Shown here in pieces: positions 23,328 through 38,300 of a stretch of 64,000 nucleotides of DNA. Location of the stretch: NCBI RefSeq assembly GCF_040581485.1, contig NC_090131.1, positions 25,990,532 through 26,054,531 on the forward strand, given 5' to 3'. The notes under the pieces were generated by a model. The model saw only the letters and a list, made by a program, of their open reading frames with translations, searched no databases and was not told the origin of the DNA. This DNA is from Linepithema humile. Its lineage: Eukaryota > Arthropoda > Insecta > Hymenoptera > Formicidae. Within the stretch, counting starts at the first letter, position 1. Every line of letters starts with the position of its first letter. Position numbers and translations under genes: made by a program.

Positions 23328-26300
23328 GAATAGAATCGAATTTCGGCTTATCAAATACTCATAAAAAATATGTATGCTAAATTATTCAACGATATAATAG
23401 ATTCTTCGCAGTTTTCAATCCGTTGTGAAATATTGTAAAAAGCCAGTTGCAAAATAATTCAAGATGTACGTGCGCTTCGAGCTATAACGTCAAAACTCTT
23501 GGCAGGATTATTTATTTCGTTCATTTTTCATTTATTCTCTCAAAAGAGATAATTCTCTTTTATATGATATAATATATTTTATATTTTTCTATATATGTAT
23601 ATGTACGATTTATACTTACGCAATAATAGAATTTTCTGCAATATATTTACTACGTGTCAAATGTTGCATATCTTTGTGACTTCGCAGTAGACCGGTAGAT
23701 AAATATAATTGCACTTCAACCTTTCTATCCCTCGTGCGCTCTCTCTCTCTCTCCGTCTATCTCCCCGCATAAAGTGATTGATGCGATACGTCGGCAAAAC
23801 GCTGTTTTCGACAGCGAGCGGCCCCTCCTCTATCCTATTCCGACATGACGGATGAATTCGCGAATGGCCATTTTGCCGGGAACGAGCACGAGCACGGTGA
23901 AAAATATTATTACGCTTGAGCGTCAGCGCAAAATCGCTCGTCAGCGTATCTCATATGCATAAATTGTTAGGGAGTGCGCGCTGCGCAAAAATAATGCGAT
24001 ACAACGCAAATAGAAGAGTCGAATGTAATGTCGTCCGCAAAAAAAAAAGAAAAGAGGTTTCAATCTCATATTACAAAACGGCGAGGGAAATTACAGTCAC
24101 GTGCTGATTCAATTCTTGTTTGCTGTGAAAACGCTTGTAAATCTTTGAAAAAGCTTTCCGAAGTTAATTCACAACAATTGTTGTGAATGAAAATCACGCA
24201 GACCATAAAGATATCAACTATTGCAATACGTTGTCACATTGTACGTCAATTTGGTGTTCCAAAATAGTGATGCCGTCGGTTGTCAAATTCGTTATCAAAT
24301 ACTTGAATAATTTGCATTTATGTAAAATGACTAATTAGAGCTAATTAGTATCGAAATTAATGTAAATGTACAACTAATTATAGTCAGAAACTTAATACGC
24401 GCTATTAACGGGAATAGCTAGATAAGAATAATGTTGGAGTATCGTAAAAATAAAAATAGCGGTATTTCTACCTCGTTTTGATTACATCTAATACCGCCGC
24501 GTCGTGTTACAAAGTCTATATCTCGTCTCAAAATCTAAGATTACAAAGATCCCCCTCTCTCTCCGTGCGCCCCGCTGTGGATTAGCGTAAACCTTAAACG
24601 TAAGAGGATCTCCGTAGAGATATTCAAGCACGGTAGGGTGAGAACGCGCGAGCTCACGAGCAGATGGATGACGAGAGACGCAAGGAAACGCTGGAATTTG
24701 TAACGAAGAAACGCGCGGGTTACGAAGTGGAGCGAAAACGGACAGAAAAGACTAAAGCTAAAATGAGAAGCGACGAAAGGACGACGGAGAGAAAGAGAAG
24801 TTGGCTAGGAAATTAAAAGGACGAAGGACTGCGACGAGCAGGAAGAGAGAACGAGCAGCTATCTTCAACGAAAATCTCTGTTCCTCAATTTGAGTCCCGG
24901 AACGTCGTCGAGAAAGAATCATAAAACTCCGCGGCAAAAAGTTCGCGGGAGTTTAAGAAGTTCTGCATGTATTACCGAGTAGCTTCATAATTCTCCAACG
25001 CTATGCGACGAGTTATATTCTATCAGCGGGCAAGAGAGAGGACGTTCCATCTCTGCCGTTGGAAACGCAAAAAATTTCCACGCGATAATTCATGAGATCG
25101 GCTGAAGGGACCAGACACACTTGAAGAAACGCACCGAGAACATACGGGAAAATTATACGCCAGAGCGAGCTGCGGAAAGAAAGACTTGCGGAGAAAGTCC
25201 AAGTCATTCCCGAAATCTATTACGGCCCCGGGAACGCCATGGATCTGTTGTTGGAATTTCGCCGATTCGAGGTGAAAAGGCGTCGATTTTCGCCACTTGG
25301 TGAAGCGAAATAGCGAGTGAGAAAAGGAACAAGGGAAGCGGCGGAAAAGTAACTACGAGAGCAGCGAAAGTAACGGATGGAGGACGGGGAAATAGAAAGA
25401 AGAGCATGCGAAGAAGGATCGCGCGAGGAAGAGCTCGCATCTGCCAACGCCGGAAGCCAGTTCGTTACGGTCCGTCGACTCGGATAGAGCGAGGTAGTAG
25501 GAATTTTCCAATTTTAAAGGCAGATACACCATCAGACGGCCGGTGAAAGAGAAGAGGAAAAAAAAAATCGCATCGTATAGTCGGATGATGAATTGGCGCA
25601 CAAAGCAAACTATCTATTCCACTTGATATTCAAAAGTATTATAACACTGGTCTCAATCAAATTGATTGTGAAGATCTATCCGTCGGTGAGACAAATTCGT
25701 TAAATTTAAATCGGCTCTACTGACTGATAAAACCTGACAAAAATAATCGCGTTATTAAACATCGCAGATGGAAGAGTTTGGTCGATTCGGTCACGACTTC
25801 TATCTGTACGCGGTGTAATACTTATGCGATGAATCCGGTTTCCATTCGAGAAATCCCTTAATGTTAACTTTATACTAACGGTTTAAGCTTTATCCAGTAG
25901 AAATCCACGTAGAGGGAATCGATCGCAGATAGTGTGACATTTGGTATTCTAACTACAGTATCAGACATTCCTTGAATACGTAACTTCAATCGTATTTGCA
26001 ATCGAATTTGAAGTACATCTTCGTATCCCGAGCAACTATTTATCCTTGCGCAAATTATTCATTCAACAGCCAAAAAATACAACAGCCGTTCTGCATCCTT
26101 CACACATAGAAACTTAATAAATAAATATAAGACGCAAGGCGGACGTACTTCTCGTTAAGGGGTGGTTTTCCGGTATCACTTCTTCGGGGCGTTCTGGGCT
26201 CGCCATTCTCGTCTCTGTAGAAAGCGAATAAGCTCACGGAAAATCCTAAAGCGTGCAGGATCTCGTGTTTAACGGTGCTGAGCAGTGTTTCCAACTCCTG

Positions 26301-29300
26301 CGGTTTTGTGCTGATACTTCCCGGACATAGGTTGGCATGACCAGCTATCGGCCTGGAAGCAATTTAGTTCGCTTCAACTGCCACGAAATCTCTCCTTTTG
26401 CTCTTATTTTAATTATAGCGCAAAATTTGTATTAATTCTTCCGTTGTTTTCTCAAGGAACATTTTTCGTGACGCTTGAAAAATAAATATGCGATATGAAC
26501 GAGAACATAAATTTGCATATAGAACATGATTTCCATAAAAGGCACTTGAATCGATATTAAAAGCTGCGTAATACAGCTGTGTGTATGTTATGTAAAGTGT
26601 GTTTTTTCACACTCGAATATTTCAAGGATTTTTCCATAAGCAAACGGCAACGCACGAATATCGTCGATCTATCACGATGAGACGTCGTGCGAATAATAAA
26701 ATTCGCGCAACGCCATTTACATCGACCGTGGCACGACGTGCGCGACGTATGTACCTGACAGACAAATTTAATCTACTCAATATGCGTTCACGTTTCGGCG
26801 AAGTCGTAAAGTTAGACGTCAAATCAGCGAGTGGCGAGCTTTGCTTCTACAATTTTCCACTACGAATTCGATTCCGAAAAATATTTCCTCAAACTATATC
26901 TTGTCCATTTATATTTCAGAAAAAATAAATAATTTTTAATGGATTTTGTTTGCTTACAAATGATGCGTTTTGTATCGCTATATGTACACGATTGCAATAG
27001 CTATTTGGCAATCAATTCGGGAAACAATTCGAAATAAAGATAGAATCAAATAAACAATGCGAATGCTGAACAATCATTCGCCGTATAAATAGAATGAAAT
27101 ATTCCGTTTTAATTAAAGTTATTAATTTGAGCGTTCGTCATTGTTAAATCGCTCGCCTCGCACAAACAATCCCTTTTATAAATCTTGTCAAATATTTAAT
27201 CCGACGTCCTCATGAAATATATTCATGCCAGATGGTGTTTGCTTATGTTCTACCCTACTGCTCATACAAACAGCTGGAATTGCGCATGCTTCAATCACAC
27301 TTGTTCAATGTATTATTAATTATGTTCTCGGATAGCCAAATCATCAATCGCAACTAATAATTGAACTCTCGCGATTCATACATTATTACTATGCAATGAT
27401 CAAAAATTTATCTTTAATTCATATGATAAAAGTTTATAATTATGAGAAAATCATTTATATTTATTTACGTTGAATATTACTAGTAATAACTAGTAATAAC
27501 TAGTAATAACAATACTTAGTATGTAGATCTTTATTCATAATATAACATTGCTAGTCAGATCTGCTGTACCGATTGTCGTGATAAAATATTACTTTTACCA
27601 AACAACTTACCGATCCAAGGCAGCTTCCTGTTGACAGTGAGCGGCATAAGCTACCGTTAACCCTTTGTGACACCTCTCAGTCTGCATGGCAGATACGTAG
27701 AAGACGAAATCAGCACCGTCGATTCCCGGACCTGCTCTACTCCCTTCGGCTATTCCGCAATTATGTCCCGTCGCGTTACACGTTCTACAGACCTATAGAC
27801 ACGTGCATATTCAAAAATATATAATTTAATCGCAATAGGGGAAAACGCAATTGTTATTTTAAGAAAAAAGAGAGAAATTAAGATGTTTGCAAGTCCACTA
27901 TCATTATCAGTTTAGAAAAAGATCATAACGTCTCTTGACGTAGAGAATTTATTACACCAGAGAACATAAAATGACGCAGGCAATCTTGCTCATCATAATG
28001 AGTGTCAAACGTAAAGTCTGTAAAGAAAATTGTATCCTGTAAACGACGAAGTATCTGGAAACATTAACACTGACGAACCGGAGTGGAATCGCATTACCGT
28101 CGAGACACCTCCGCTGAGGAGGTAAATAATTTTACGCTGTCAGCGAATGCCGTCAACGACAAGGACGATGACGCCCCTCGCTCTAATAAGTTATCCGACA
28201 CCAATTCGCCTCTCAGGGCCACTCATCAATTAGCGCCTCTCGTTTCCGTGCTGCTGTCGTTAAAGCGTATCCCTTGGCGGTGCGAGTTTCGGTAATCGAT
28301 CAAGATGAAGCACCAGTGAAATATCGCGCCTCTTATTTCGATGAATACACGCGTTCTGCGTGAAAATATAGAGATCGTGTCATCTGTCGCGATCACAGGC
28401 TGTCATCCTTCGCGGAAAAGATGAATCTTTTGAACAATTTTTTTTCTTTCGTATATATTACGACAAGCTTGCATAGCTAATATTCATTAAATAAATTGAC
28501 AATTATACACAAATAGATTTACATACAATCGCAATAATTGATAACATAAGATATTATAATATTATAAATTTTGAAAATCAAATTTATGAACTAAATTTTA
28601 TAAATTTATAACAATAATTAGATTTTCTGGAAATAATATTAAAAATTACTTTGATCGTAATAGAATTATCCAACGTTTCTTAAAATTATAGATGATTTGA
28701 ATAAGCGCTGTATTATATATCCAATTATATATATAGAAAATATATACATATATATAAATGTGCGCAATTTTACAGTATAATAAGTTTTGTTTAATTCATA
28801 TCAAAATGACAGGCGATGAGTTGTAATTCCATCAGAAGCTAAATTCAACAAGACCAAAATATAAAAATTAAATGTAAAGCTTATCAATTTATATTACGTC
28901 ACAAATTACACATCGTTTTTTTATTGCATATCATATATAATATCATATATAATATCACTAATGGAATTACTATGTAGAATATATAAAATCTCATTTCTGA
29001 CAGAAAGAAATTGATAAACCGTATAGCAAATATTTCTTAAATTTTAATAGCTACAAACGTGTAAAATATATATTTCTTTTTTGTTGATTACAAATTTGTC
29101 AGCAAAAATCTATAAGAAAATTCTGTATTTTCATACAAATTATTAATTTTCAATATAGAATATTGCGATTTATGTAAAAATATTTATTTAAATTTAGTTA
29201 AAAAAGATTAATAGTCTTTCTATAAGAAATAACGTAAACGAAATTGCCGATTCCACATAACTCCCTAATGCACGAAATACCACGCTCGATCTGCTTCGAT

Positions 29301-32300
29301 ATTTATTGCACCGTTTAACTTGGCTTAGAGAACTTATCGGGTAATTACTTACGTCAAGATGATCCTCTGGGACGACTACTTCGCCGCACATAGTAACAGA
29401 CCGGCAAGTGTCTATACAGTGTGTGTGGTGATCCTTAACGAAAACTTGACTGCTCTCGCATTTCCTGTAAGCATGCCAAAATGCCGGAAATTACTTACAG
29501 AAATAAAAGCTCGTTAGAATTAGATTGTAAAATATCGCATTTTCGACAAGCGCTGAAACACCGTTGTTATTATTTACGGAAATAAAGCTCGTTAAAATTG
29601 AGTTGTTAAACATCACGATATGATGCACGTCAGATGTTGCATTTGATATGAGTTCATGATGTAAATTAACGTACTTGTCTTCCTGTGGGACATTCATTCC
29701 TATATAAATACGAAAGTTTCAATATAAATTCTCTCATGGCAATCGTATTAAATTTTAATGAACGTTCAGTAAAATGTTTCATATCGAATTCACATAGACC
29801 AACGTACCAACCTCGTAAATTGCCTTCATCTCGCCCTGAAGAAGGAAATAGCTATCAGGGCTTACAAGTGAGAGGTGCAGGATTTTATTTTCGTCCTTTA
29901 TTGGACATGCTCTCTGCAAGAACTTGCGCGGAATTACTAGCCGTCACTTAGACGAAAGCACTTAAGAAAGTCGGTTGAAATTACGGATATTAACAAAAGA
30001 AAACCAGAGAGAAGGTAATTAGAAATCGTTTTGAATACAAGGAAACTTGCAATATTTATAAAGCTTCACACTAAGTGGGACAAGCCAACTTGAAGTAAAA
30101 AAAAATTAACAAAGATTCAACACCAGCATAATTGTAAATGCTTCTATATATTGAACATTGTAATTTACATTATTATATATTATATCATCTTTTAACAAAT
30201 TTTTTAAATAAATTTTTACATGTAGCTATACTAACTATAACATATATTTTCACATACATTTATGACATTTTTTTTCAATTATAATAGAAATTTCTGAACA
30301 ATTGGGCCTCAGATTTATATTTTAAAGTCTACTTAAAGATTAGTTGCTACACAAACTACATTTATGTCATTAAAATTCATAGATTATACGATGACATAAT
30401 ATAGCATCATAAAACTGATCATAGATTTTACTCTCTTCTCTGCACAAAAGATTTTATTGAAGTGCCGTATAGCTTCACGCGTTTTTGAGCAATATTATCC
30501 GCGAAAGTCATAGCAGCAATGCTGCTCCGGAACATCTCGAAGGAATTGAAACAACCATCACAGGACAACGATCTTCCATCGACGCCGGACGATATCGACC
30601 CACGAGTATATACTTTTATAAGGTAAAAGTGGATACGACTATATCAGATACGATGGTGCTACTGGCAAGCAAGGATAAAGAGGGCTCCAGGGAGAAGCGA
30701 GTACTAAGGAGAAGGTGCACTTCGCTAAATAAACGTAGTGACACAAGCATGTTTGACGTCCCTGAGAGGAAGATGTTCTCGTTCTTGATGTCACATTGAA
30801 GTTGGAGACATATGACGTACACTAGGAAATCTCCACGAAAATAGAGATCAGTTAACAGATTTTGGTAGTACATAGAAAGCATGAATAAATATTATTTATC
30901 TATCCTGTTGCAGAATTGATTAAATAAGGAATAATGCAATTATAAAAATAATTTTCATTCATTTCGTTAAATTCATATCTATTTCGATTGAAGCGTTAAT
31001 TATATTTTGACACGCATATGAAAGTCATGAAAATATATTTATTAAATTTACTATAAGCATGTACTATATATATATATATATATTTCAAGTAATAATAGAG
31101 GAATTACCCAGATTTGGATACCACGAACTGATTAATTTTCGCCGAACAATATGCGGATAACGTCAATAATGATATTATGCGATATTGATCATTGCAAATT
31201 ATATTGAAAGACCAAGGGAATTAATTAATATCATATTAACAATGAGAAAAACTTCCATTGTTACCACTACATAATGTAAATTGCGTAATTTGTTGTTGTA
31301 CAAATTTTAGACTTTTTTTACAAAAACAAAGAGGGGAAAAATTAACTTTCCAGCCGGCCAGGAATTACGCGCGTGAATCTGAAAAACTCTAATCACCCGC
31401 TAAATCCACGGCTCTACGGCTTCGACGAGTGTATGCCAAGTGTTTAAGTCGCTAATCGGATCACGTTCCGGCCGAGTTGATTTGCATAAGGTTAAGCAGT
31501 TTTCCGCCGAGGAATTCCAGATCCGAATCGCCGGAAACGGACATCTGGTCGTCCGGGAGATTTTTATTTCTCGTAAAGCTGCCTGATGTAACTACTGTTT
31601 GCTATAGTAAAAACATCTTTCAACCCTAAAATCTGTTAAGATCACAGTGTATAAGTCTTTCAATTTCTTGAAATTTACGAGTTTGATCTTGCGTAGCGAC
31701 GGGTTGAAAATCGCGTAGCGACAGGTTGAAAATCGCGAGCTTCGAAATCGGCCGCGTAGTTCGTAGAAGAAGACGCTGTCCGTAAATAGTACAGCAGTTT
31801 CCAGACAATTTACTATTCCGCTAAGAGTATCCTCCGGCTTCTTCTTTTGCTTTCCCCGTTCAAGATTCTCGCGATGGGAACGGAGGTGCGACTTAAAGCG
31901 TTTCTTCGCTGCCGACGCGAGATACATTCTTGTCAAGATAGAATCTCGCAATTTCGGGGACATCGCAAACTTGGCTCGATATCGCTACCGGTTTTTTCAA
32001 GAAAATTATACACATTTTCCTTTCCCAAGAGAAATAAGATTCAACATGGCTTCTTATGTATACGAATATGTCATAAAATATGTATGACATTATTTTTTAA
32101 CCAATTTCAAAGTTTGTTTGAAAAAATGTCACGACATCAATAGTTTAGTCATAAAATAGAAATAAAAAAACTCATGATTTAAATTTCTGTTGCAGAAAAA
32201 ATGAATATCAAAATATTATTCCTCATTTAATCTCAAATAGACTTTAATACAATTTTAATATGTGGCCTGATTGCCAAAATAATTCGTAAAAGTTAGTTAA

Positions 32301-35300
32301 AGCATAATGACACGAATTAAAGCACAATTTTAGATAAGATTTTAGATTAGAATTTAAAGCTTCAAATAGTTATTAATCAATATTAATGTGTGATATTGAA
32401 AAAATATCACATTCGCTCTTAAAAAATAGAGCATAGGGCAATGGATAAAAATAGACGAAACAAAATCATTTGTTGTTCTACAAAGGAAATTTTCTTATTG
32501 GTATGCAAGATGAGATGTATGAAATCTAAGTGTATTTATTGTATTTCTCTCTCTCATTTTCGAGACAATGGCAATTTATTTTAGAGTAATCGCCTCATAT
32601 TTGTCCAATGTGCAAATTTAATCCAACGTGGAAACACGAGCTTACAGAATTAGCGCATAATCCCTTTGGTATGACGATTGATCCCACCAAAATGACGTTC
32701 AATCCCATCTAAATGCATACATATGTGCAAACGATGAATAAGCGAAAACCTCTCTGCTACGGTAATCAGCAATACATTATATTGACAACCTAAATATATC
32801 AAATATAAATCATACCTATGGTATTACCATTATAATTCGAAATTAGTATATCTTTTGAATGTGAAAATTTGCATTAATATTGTGCAATTCTAATATTATT
32901 TATTTGATACACGCGATAGATTGTCGATAATGCCATTGAAATCTCAGTGTGCATTCTTTTGAAAAATCTGAAATCCTCTGCACTTTAAGCTAAAAATCCC
33001 AAATTCGCAAATTTAATGAAACAAAATTAGCGGTATTTATGTTACATAATTATCATGCTGTAACATGCGTAACGTTTGATGATGCACAAACGTGATTCTA
33101 TTGAAATTAAATCTGCATTGATTGCTATCCAGAGCCCCTTTGATATTGGAATTTTCGGATTTCGGGGATACTTTTCGGCATGATGGCGAGAACGAAGATG
33201 CTGATGGTGACTTTCAAAGAACTTTATCATTCAGGTAACTTAAAGGAGTCCCGAGCACTTTGAAAGCACCACTCCACCGCACTTACCCGGGACACGTAAT
33301 GCCCGTAGTACGGATTTGTTGCAGTGACACGCTTTCTGCATTACCAAGAGCTCGTTGGGTACCGGTATTCCTCCCCCGCCCACCCAACCCTTTGGTTCCT
33401 CTAAAGTCGTTTAACAGTTGATGAAAACCGCACGATTCACAGTTATCGCACGAGCAAAAAATTAATTTATAAGTTACATACGAGTTTTAGATCAATAGAA
33501 TCTTTGCGTTTAAAAATATTTTTTCTACCTTTTAAAAAACTTTCCACGTATAATTGCTTAAAATATATTTTAAAGCGAATAAAGATATATTTATCTAAAA
33601 AGTAATCATTTAAATATTTAGTTTCAATCTTCGATAAATAACAAGAGTCGTAATTAATATCATTATAATGCGCGAACGTAGAATTCCGCAGTATTCAAGT
33701 GATAATGCTCTTCACTTAGCGCTCGAGTCGCCTTTATAGCGAACATACCGAGAGATAAAAGCACGAGGCGTTTATGCAGTTTAGGTGTGCGCGTACATGT
33801 AAAACTGCATATATGCATATATGTAACCGAGAATGCTCATTTTCCTTTGAAAGCGGAAATCCGTTATATTCGTCCTTTTCCCGCATCCTTTCGGCTACAA
33901 TGACCTCTTACATTCTCCTTCGCTGCTGCAGCAAAGAGCGTTAACGCGATTCTGAAGCTTAATATACGTGTAACCATTATCTTCTTCGCGAGAATTTAAT
34001 TTGACACGCTTCCACATTGACAAAATATTTTCGTATCGTTTTACGATCGCGCTCTCATGCGTTATTTGCACATTGCTGTATCCACAAATTGATCAATATA
34101 ACTATCAGAGCACTGGAAATAGTTGAAACGTATCTTTGTTGCATTATTTTAACTCGAATCTCACTAAAATTGAAAATTTTATCGAACTTCGTAATAATGT
34201 AACGACGTGCTCGCGTCTCGGCGCATATACATAAGCTATGTAAAAGAGTGACTGCTGTGTATGCACGTGCTCGTAAATTTTGCACAGACATTGAGTAAAG
34301 TAGCAAAGTAGTTAAAGACGTAAAGTACTTAAGGGAGAAACTTCTTCGAAAACGGCGAGCAGTCACCGCGCTGAGTAGCACACCTGGCACGTCTGACATA
34401 TAACGCATACTTACTACTTGCATGGATCTCTCATCGGACGATGAAGTAGATACGGCCGAGCGTACGGGGCGCTCGGTCGAAGTCAACAGCGATGCAAACT
34501 ACTGTGGCTTACAGGTCAAGTGGTGAATCCTCGTACATGATCAGCGTATATCGTTGCGCAAATATTGGTAGATTCTACCTTGCGGTATGTAAACCCGCGT
34601 TAACACTGACCGCCAAAGACCGCATAGAGTGAACGCTGAATACAGGTCTAATTTTCGAGAGTCCTGCCGGCGTCCGAGAATAGCTAGTAACGAGTTCCAG
34701 CCCAAAATAACAGGAAATTTATTTCGTTATTGAAACTGACAGGACGCAGGAAAACTGCCGGTGATGGTGATAAAGAATCGGGATAAATGAGATAAATGTA
34801 GAGTCATGGGAATGAAGATTAATGCCGACTCGTCAACCGCCTCGTATTTCCCGCTGAAACGACTATATTTTTCTCGATAACGAGCAGGCGAAGTTGAAAA
34901 ATTAAATCAAGAAGTAGAAAGAATCGCGAAAAGCAAGGGAAGAAAAATAGAAAGACACTGTCGATCGATTTCGTGCAGCAATGATATATTTTTATATCTA
35001 CCGTGTTTTTTACTTTGTCAACTGCATTATGCTTGGAAAGTAAAGAGAAGTTACTAGTGGGATCGGCGTCAAGAGTCGCTGTTTCCCAACCTGGTGCAAT
35101 TTGAATGCAATAACTACTTGCAATCCCTTTGTTGCTGGTATAAAAGAAGAACTGAAGAAAATGCACAAGAATAGTCGGCGCCTATTGTTCACTCGAGATT
35201 TACTATCCTTTGTAATGGAGATACTAAAGCGCAGAGTAATAAAAAAAGTTCATAGATATATCAAACATTATGATAATGCTTATGTGGCATCAAAATTAAT

Positions 35301-38300
35301 ATTTAAGAAAAGAATCAAATTTTTTATTTATTTGCGATTAATATAATAACAATTTAATCGTTAAAATATTGGCCGTTATTTTCTATAGTTTTACGATCTA
35401 TGAAGCAATTTTCGAATTTTATTGCTGAAAAAATGACTATGGTTTTGAAGTGGAAAAGTTAAAATTGAACAGAATCAACTAGCAATGACGTGCGACTGAA
35501 TTTTTATATTTTCGAGCATTTTTCAAAAATAGAAAGTACTAATTAAAGACGATTTTCAATTTTCGAAATTTATTAATACAATCATATTTAATGCAAAAGT
35601 CATTTAATTATTCATACCCTTTTCAATCATAATTTAATCAATCAAACGATTGCATCGAGTCTGAAAAAAGAATAGATGAATTAAATTTACATTTCCATTT
35701 TCCGTTTATTGTAAGAGAAGTTCAGAAGTTAATTTTTAATTAAAAGATAAAATTTAGATATCCGAGAATTAAATAAAGAGTTTTTATATTTTTGTTAGCA
35801 AGTTGTAATTTTAGAGACCAGTGCAAAGAAGTCATCTTTCACATATGAGATTCACTTTGCACACTCTATTATCCATTTAATATTTCCACGTTGAGACTTT
35901 TTTTATACATATCCACCATCGTTGATATGTGCCGCGTTAAAAAGAAAACGCAATAAGCAGATAATGTTAATGAGTCATCTCGTGGTTTGCGGCTGCAGTT
36001 AAGAACGCTGACGTTAATTAGAGCCGTATACGTCATTATCCCTTTTCAGTCTCTCGCGTTCCACCGTTTCTCACGTTCTACCGTTTCTCGTGTTCCGCGT
36101 TACGAACAGTAGAGATGCGATGCTGCCAGTAGATTAGCTTAGAGAATACATGGAAGATTGGTTTTCTTCGACATAATTATGCCTCTTTGATGTAATTTGT
36201 AGACATGTGTGGATGAGGTACATGCGACATCAGCGAAACGCTTTCATCTATTCCCGAATAAACTGCGCAAACTTCTAAAAACGAGTAAAATAAACGCAAT
36301 GAGAAGCGCACACACACACACGCGCGCGCGCACATGTGTGTATATATTACTTATTTGTTATAATAAATTCTCCATCACAGCAAAATAATTAATTTATAAT
36401 TTAAGTGAATGAAGATTTTATTTAAAAAACTTAGCAAAAAATTATTCCATTTCGCACAATAGCAAATAATACAGCGATAAATGTCATTGAATATATTAAA
36501 AGATATAATTTTATGAATTTTATTTACATTAATTAAAATGTATTCAAACGCTAAATATAGTCTACCAATTGACACTACAAAAAAGTACAATGAAAAAAAA
36601 TCTATCGTTAGAGAACGAATAGTTGAGAGAATCAAAGCAATGATTTGAATGTGCGACATGACGGAGATCCAATTACAATGTGATCTGTTAACGCACTCAA
36701 GGTTCACTAATTATCCTTTGTAACCTGTACTCCTTTTGATCCCATGTACTTAAAACGACGCTAAGAAAATTTTTCACAGCTGCCAGCGGCTAATAATTAA
36801 TTTTCGTGCATTGTCGGCGTGGCAACGAAAAAAGCTCTTTCATGTAACAACGTCACAGGCGTATTTTTTAAAAAAAAAGCTCGTGCCGTAATCGGGATAC
36901 CGAATACACAGTATCTCGTTAATTAGCTGGTATTAAAGTGTGCTTCCCTTGCTCAAGGGACAATAGTATATTGTTTTCTCCGGCTCGCGAACGTCTTAGA
37001 AAATGTAAGAACAAGAACAGTCGTATTTACGAGATGTCTTTTCGAAGGCGTTTTATGAAGGCTGGCTGAGCCTATTCTTAATCTGTTTTAGCTTTTTCAC
37101 GATAAAGAATTCGCAGGTCTCTTCGATAAATTTATCCTTGCCGGTGTTAATTCTTAATTTTTTTCTAATTAATTTGCATAAAGATATCATCTCGCAATAC
37201 TTGTTATTTGTTTTAATAGCGACTTCGCAACATTTCGCAACATTTCGCTACTCGATAAATTAAAAATTCATTTAGCGAATTAAGCGCTCGCCGTGAAGTC
37301 CCGCGAATGAAAATATTAACTTTTCCTTGCAGAACACCTTTTAATAGGAATTCTGCGAATGGAGATCGGCTGCTTATGGCGCAACTTTCCAAGAGAGATA
37401 AAAACTTGTCTACCGTAACATTTTCCGAGAACTTTACTACCCTACCGAGACGCAAGGTGAAAGCAAAGTTTCCATATTACTTGCCGCTTCGTAGAGATTC
37501 TAGCAACGAGCTCGATCGATCTGGAACTTATTTGTGCCTAAGAAGCAATACACGAAAGTGTTTTACTACTCATTTTCATTGCCAATATATTAATGGTCTT
37601 CTAATATCTTTTTATCTTCAAATAAAACCGTCAAGCACGCGCGAGAAGCACTATGATGGATTTCACAAATTATCTTAAAGGAATTTGTATCTTTAAATTG
37701 ATTCATATATTGATAACATCAAAAAATTTAAATATAAAATTTTAGGAAACTAAATCTTTCTTAAATATATTAATAATTAAATAAAAAATATCTATGTTAA
37801 AAAAAATTCTATTTATCAGAATTGAATACTATTTTTACTTTTTCATATAAAAAATTTAAAAACTCAAAATTGCTTAAATTCGTATGGTCGCATAGTGTAA
37901 TTGATGTAATTTACTACTAACATCCGTGTTAATTTAGATAACAACTAAAATCACCGATTTGCTCCAAGTAAAGCGAAATAGGCAATTATATTGTATTACA
38001 TTCTATTCGACAACAATTGAAGCAGATTCGCGTTATTACGATCGCACTGCGTTTCGTTCTCCATGTCCCTCGTCAATTTTTTGAACCATTGTACAGGAGA
38101 AAATCATTGTTATCGGAACACAACGCGAAAGTAAATTTCGCGCTCGTCTGTTCCGAATAATGGATTCGCAAGAGCGGAGGGCTGCATCAACGGCGCCGGG
38201 AACTTGTACCGATAGCGAGTATCGCGCAGATACTCACGGGAGCCTTTTCAGCGGGGTATTATAGCCGGGGGATATTTATGAATCGAAGGAAGAGGATCTC

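Larger units (their letters stand above)
23165..26148 (-). other. LMLN: LMLN intron (3.0 kb) with purine-rich tract
   Basis: Nothing coding is supported. Microsatellites of CT occur at about 23,293-23,326 and 23,740-23,753. A strongly purine-biased plus strand runs from about 24,640 to 25,570. A perfect 22-bp palindrome lies at 24167-24188. Confidence 0.7.

Noticed and set aside
29840..29880. Minus-strand micro-exon candidate (GEMKAIYE between an AG and a GT)
   Set aside because: It is too short to test, and LMLN phase is already satisfied without it.
34400..34510. Ser-rich minus-strand segment ending at a gtaagt donor, as an upstream partner of the 33.3 kb exon
   Set aside because: It ends in phase 0 whereas the 33.3 kb exon needs phase 1.
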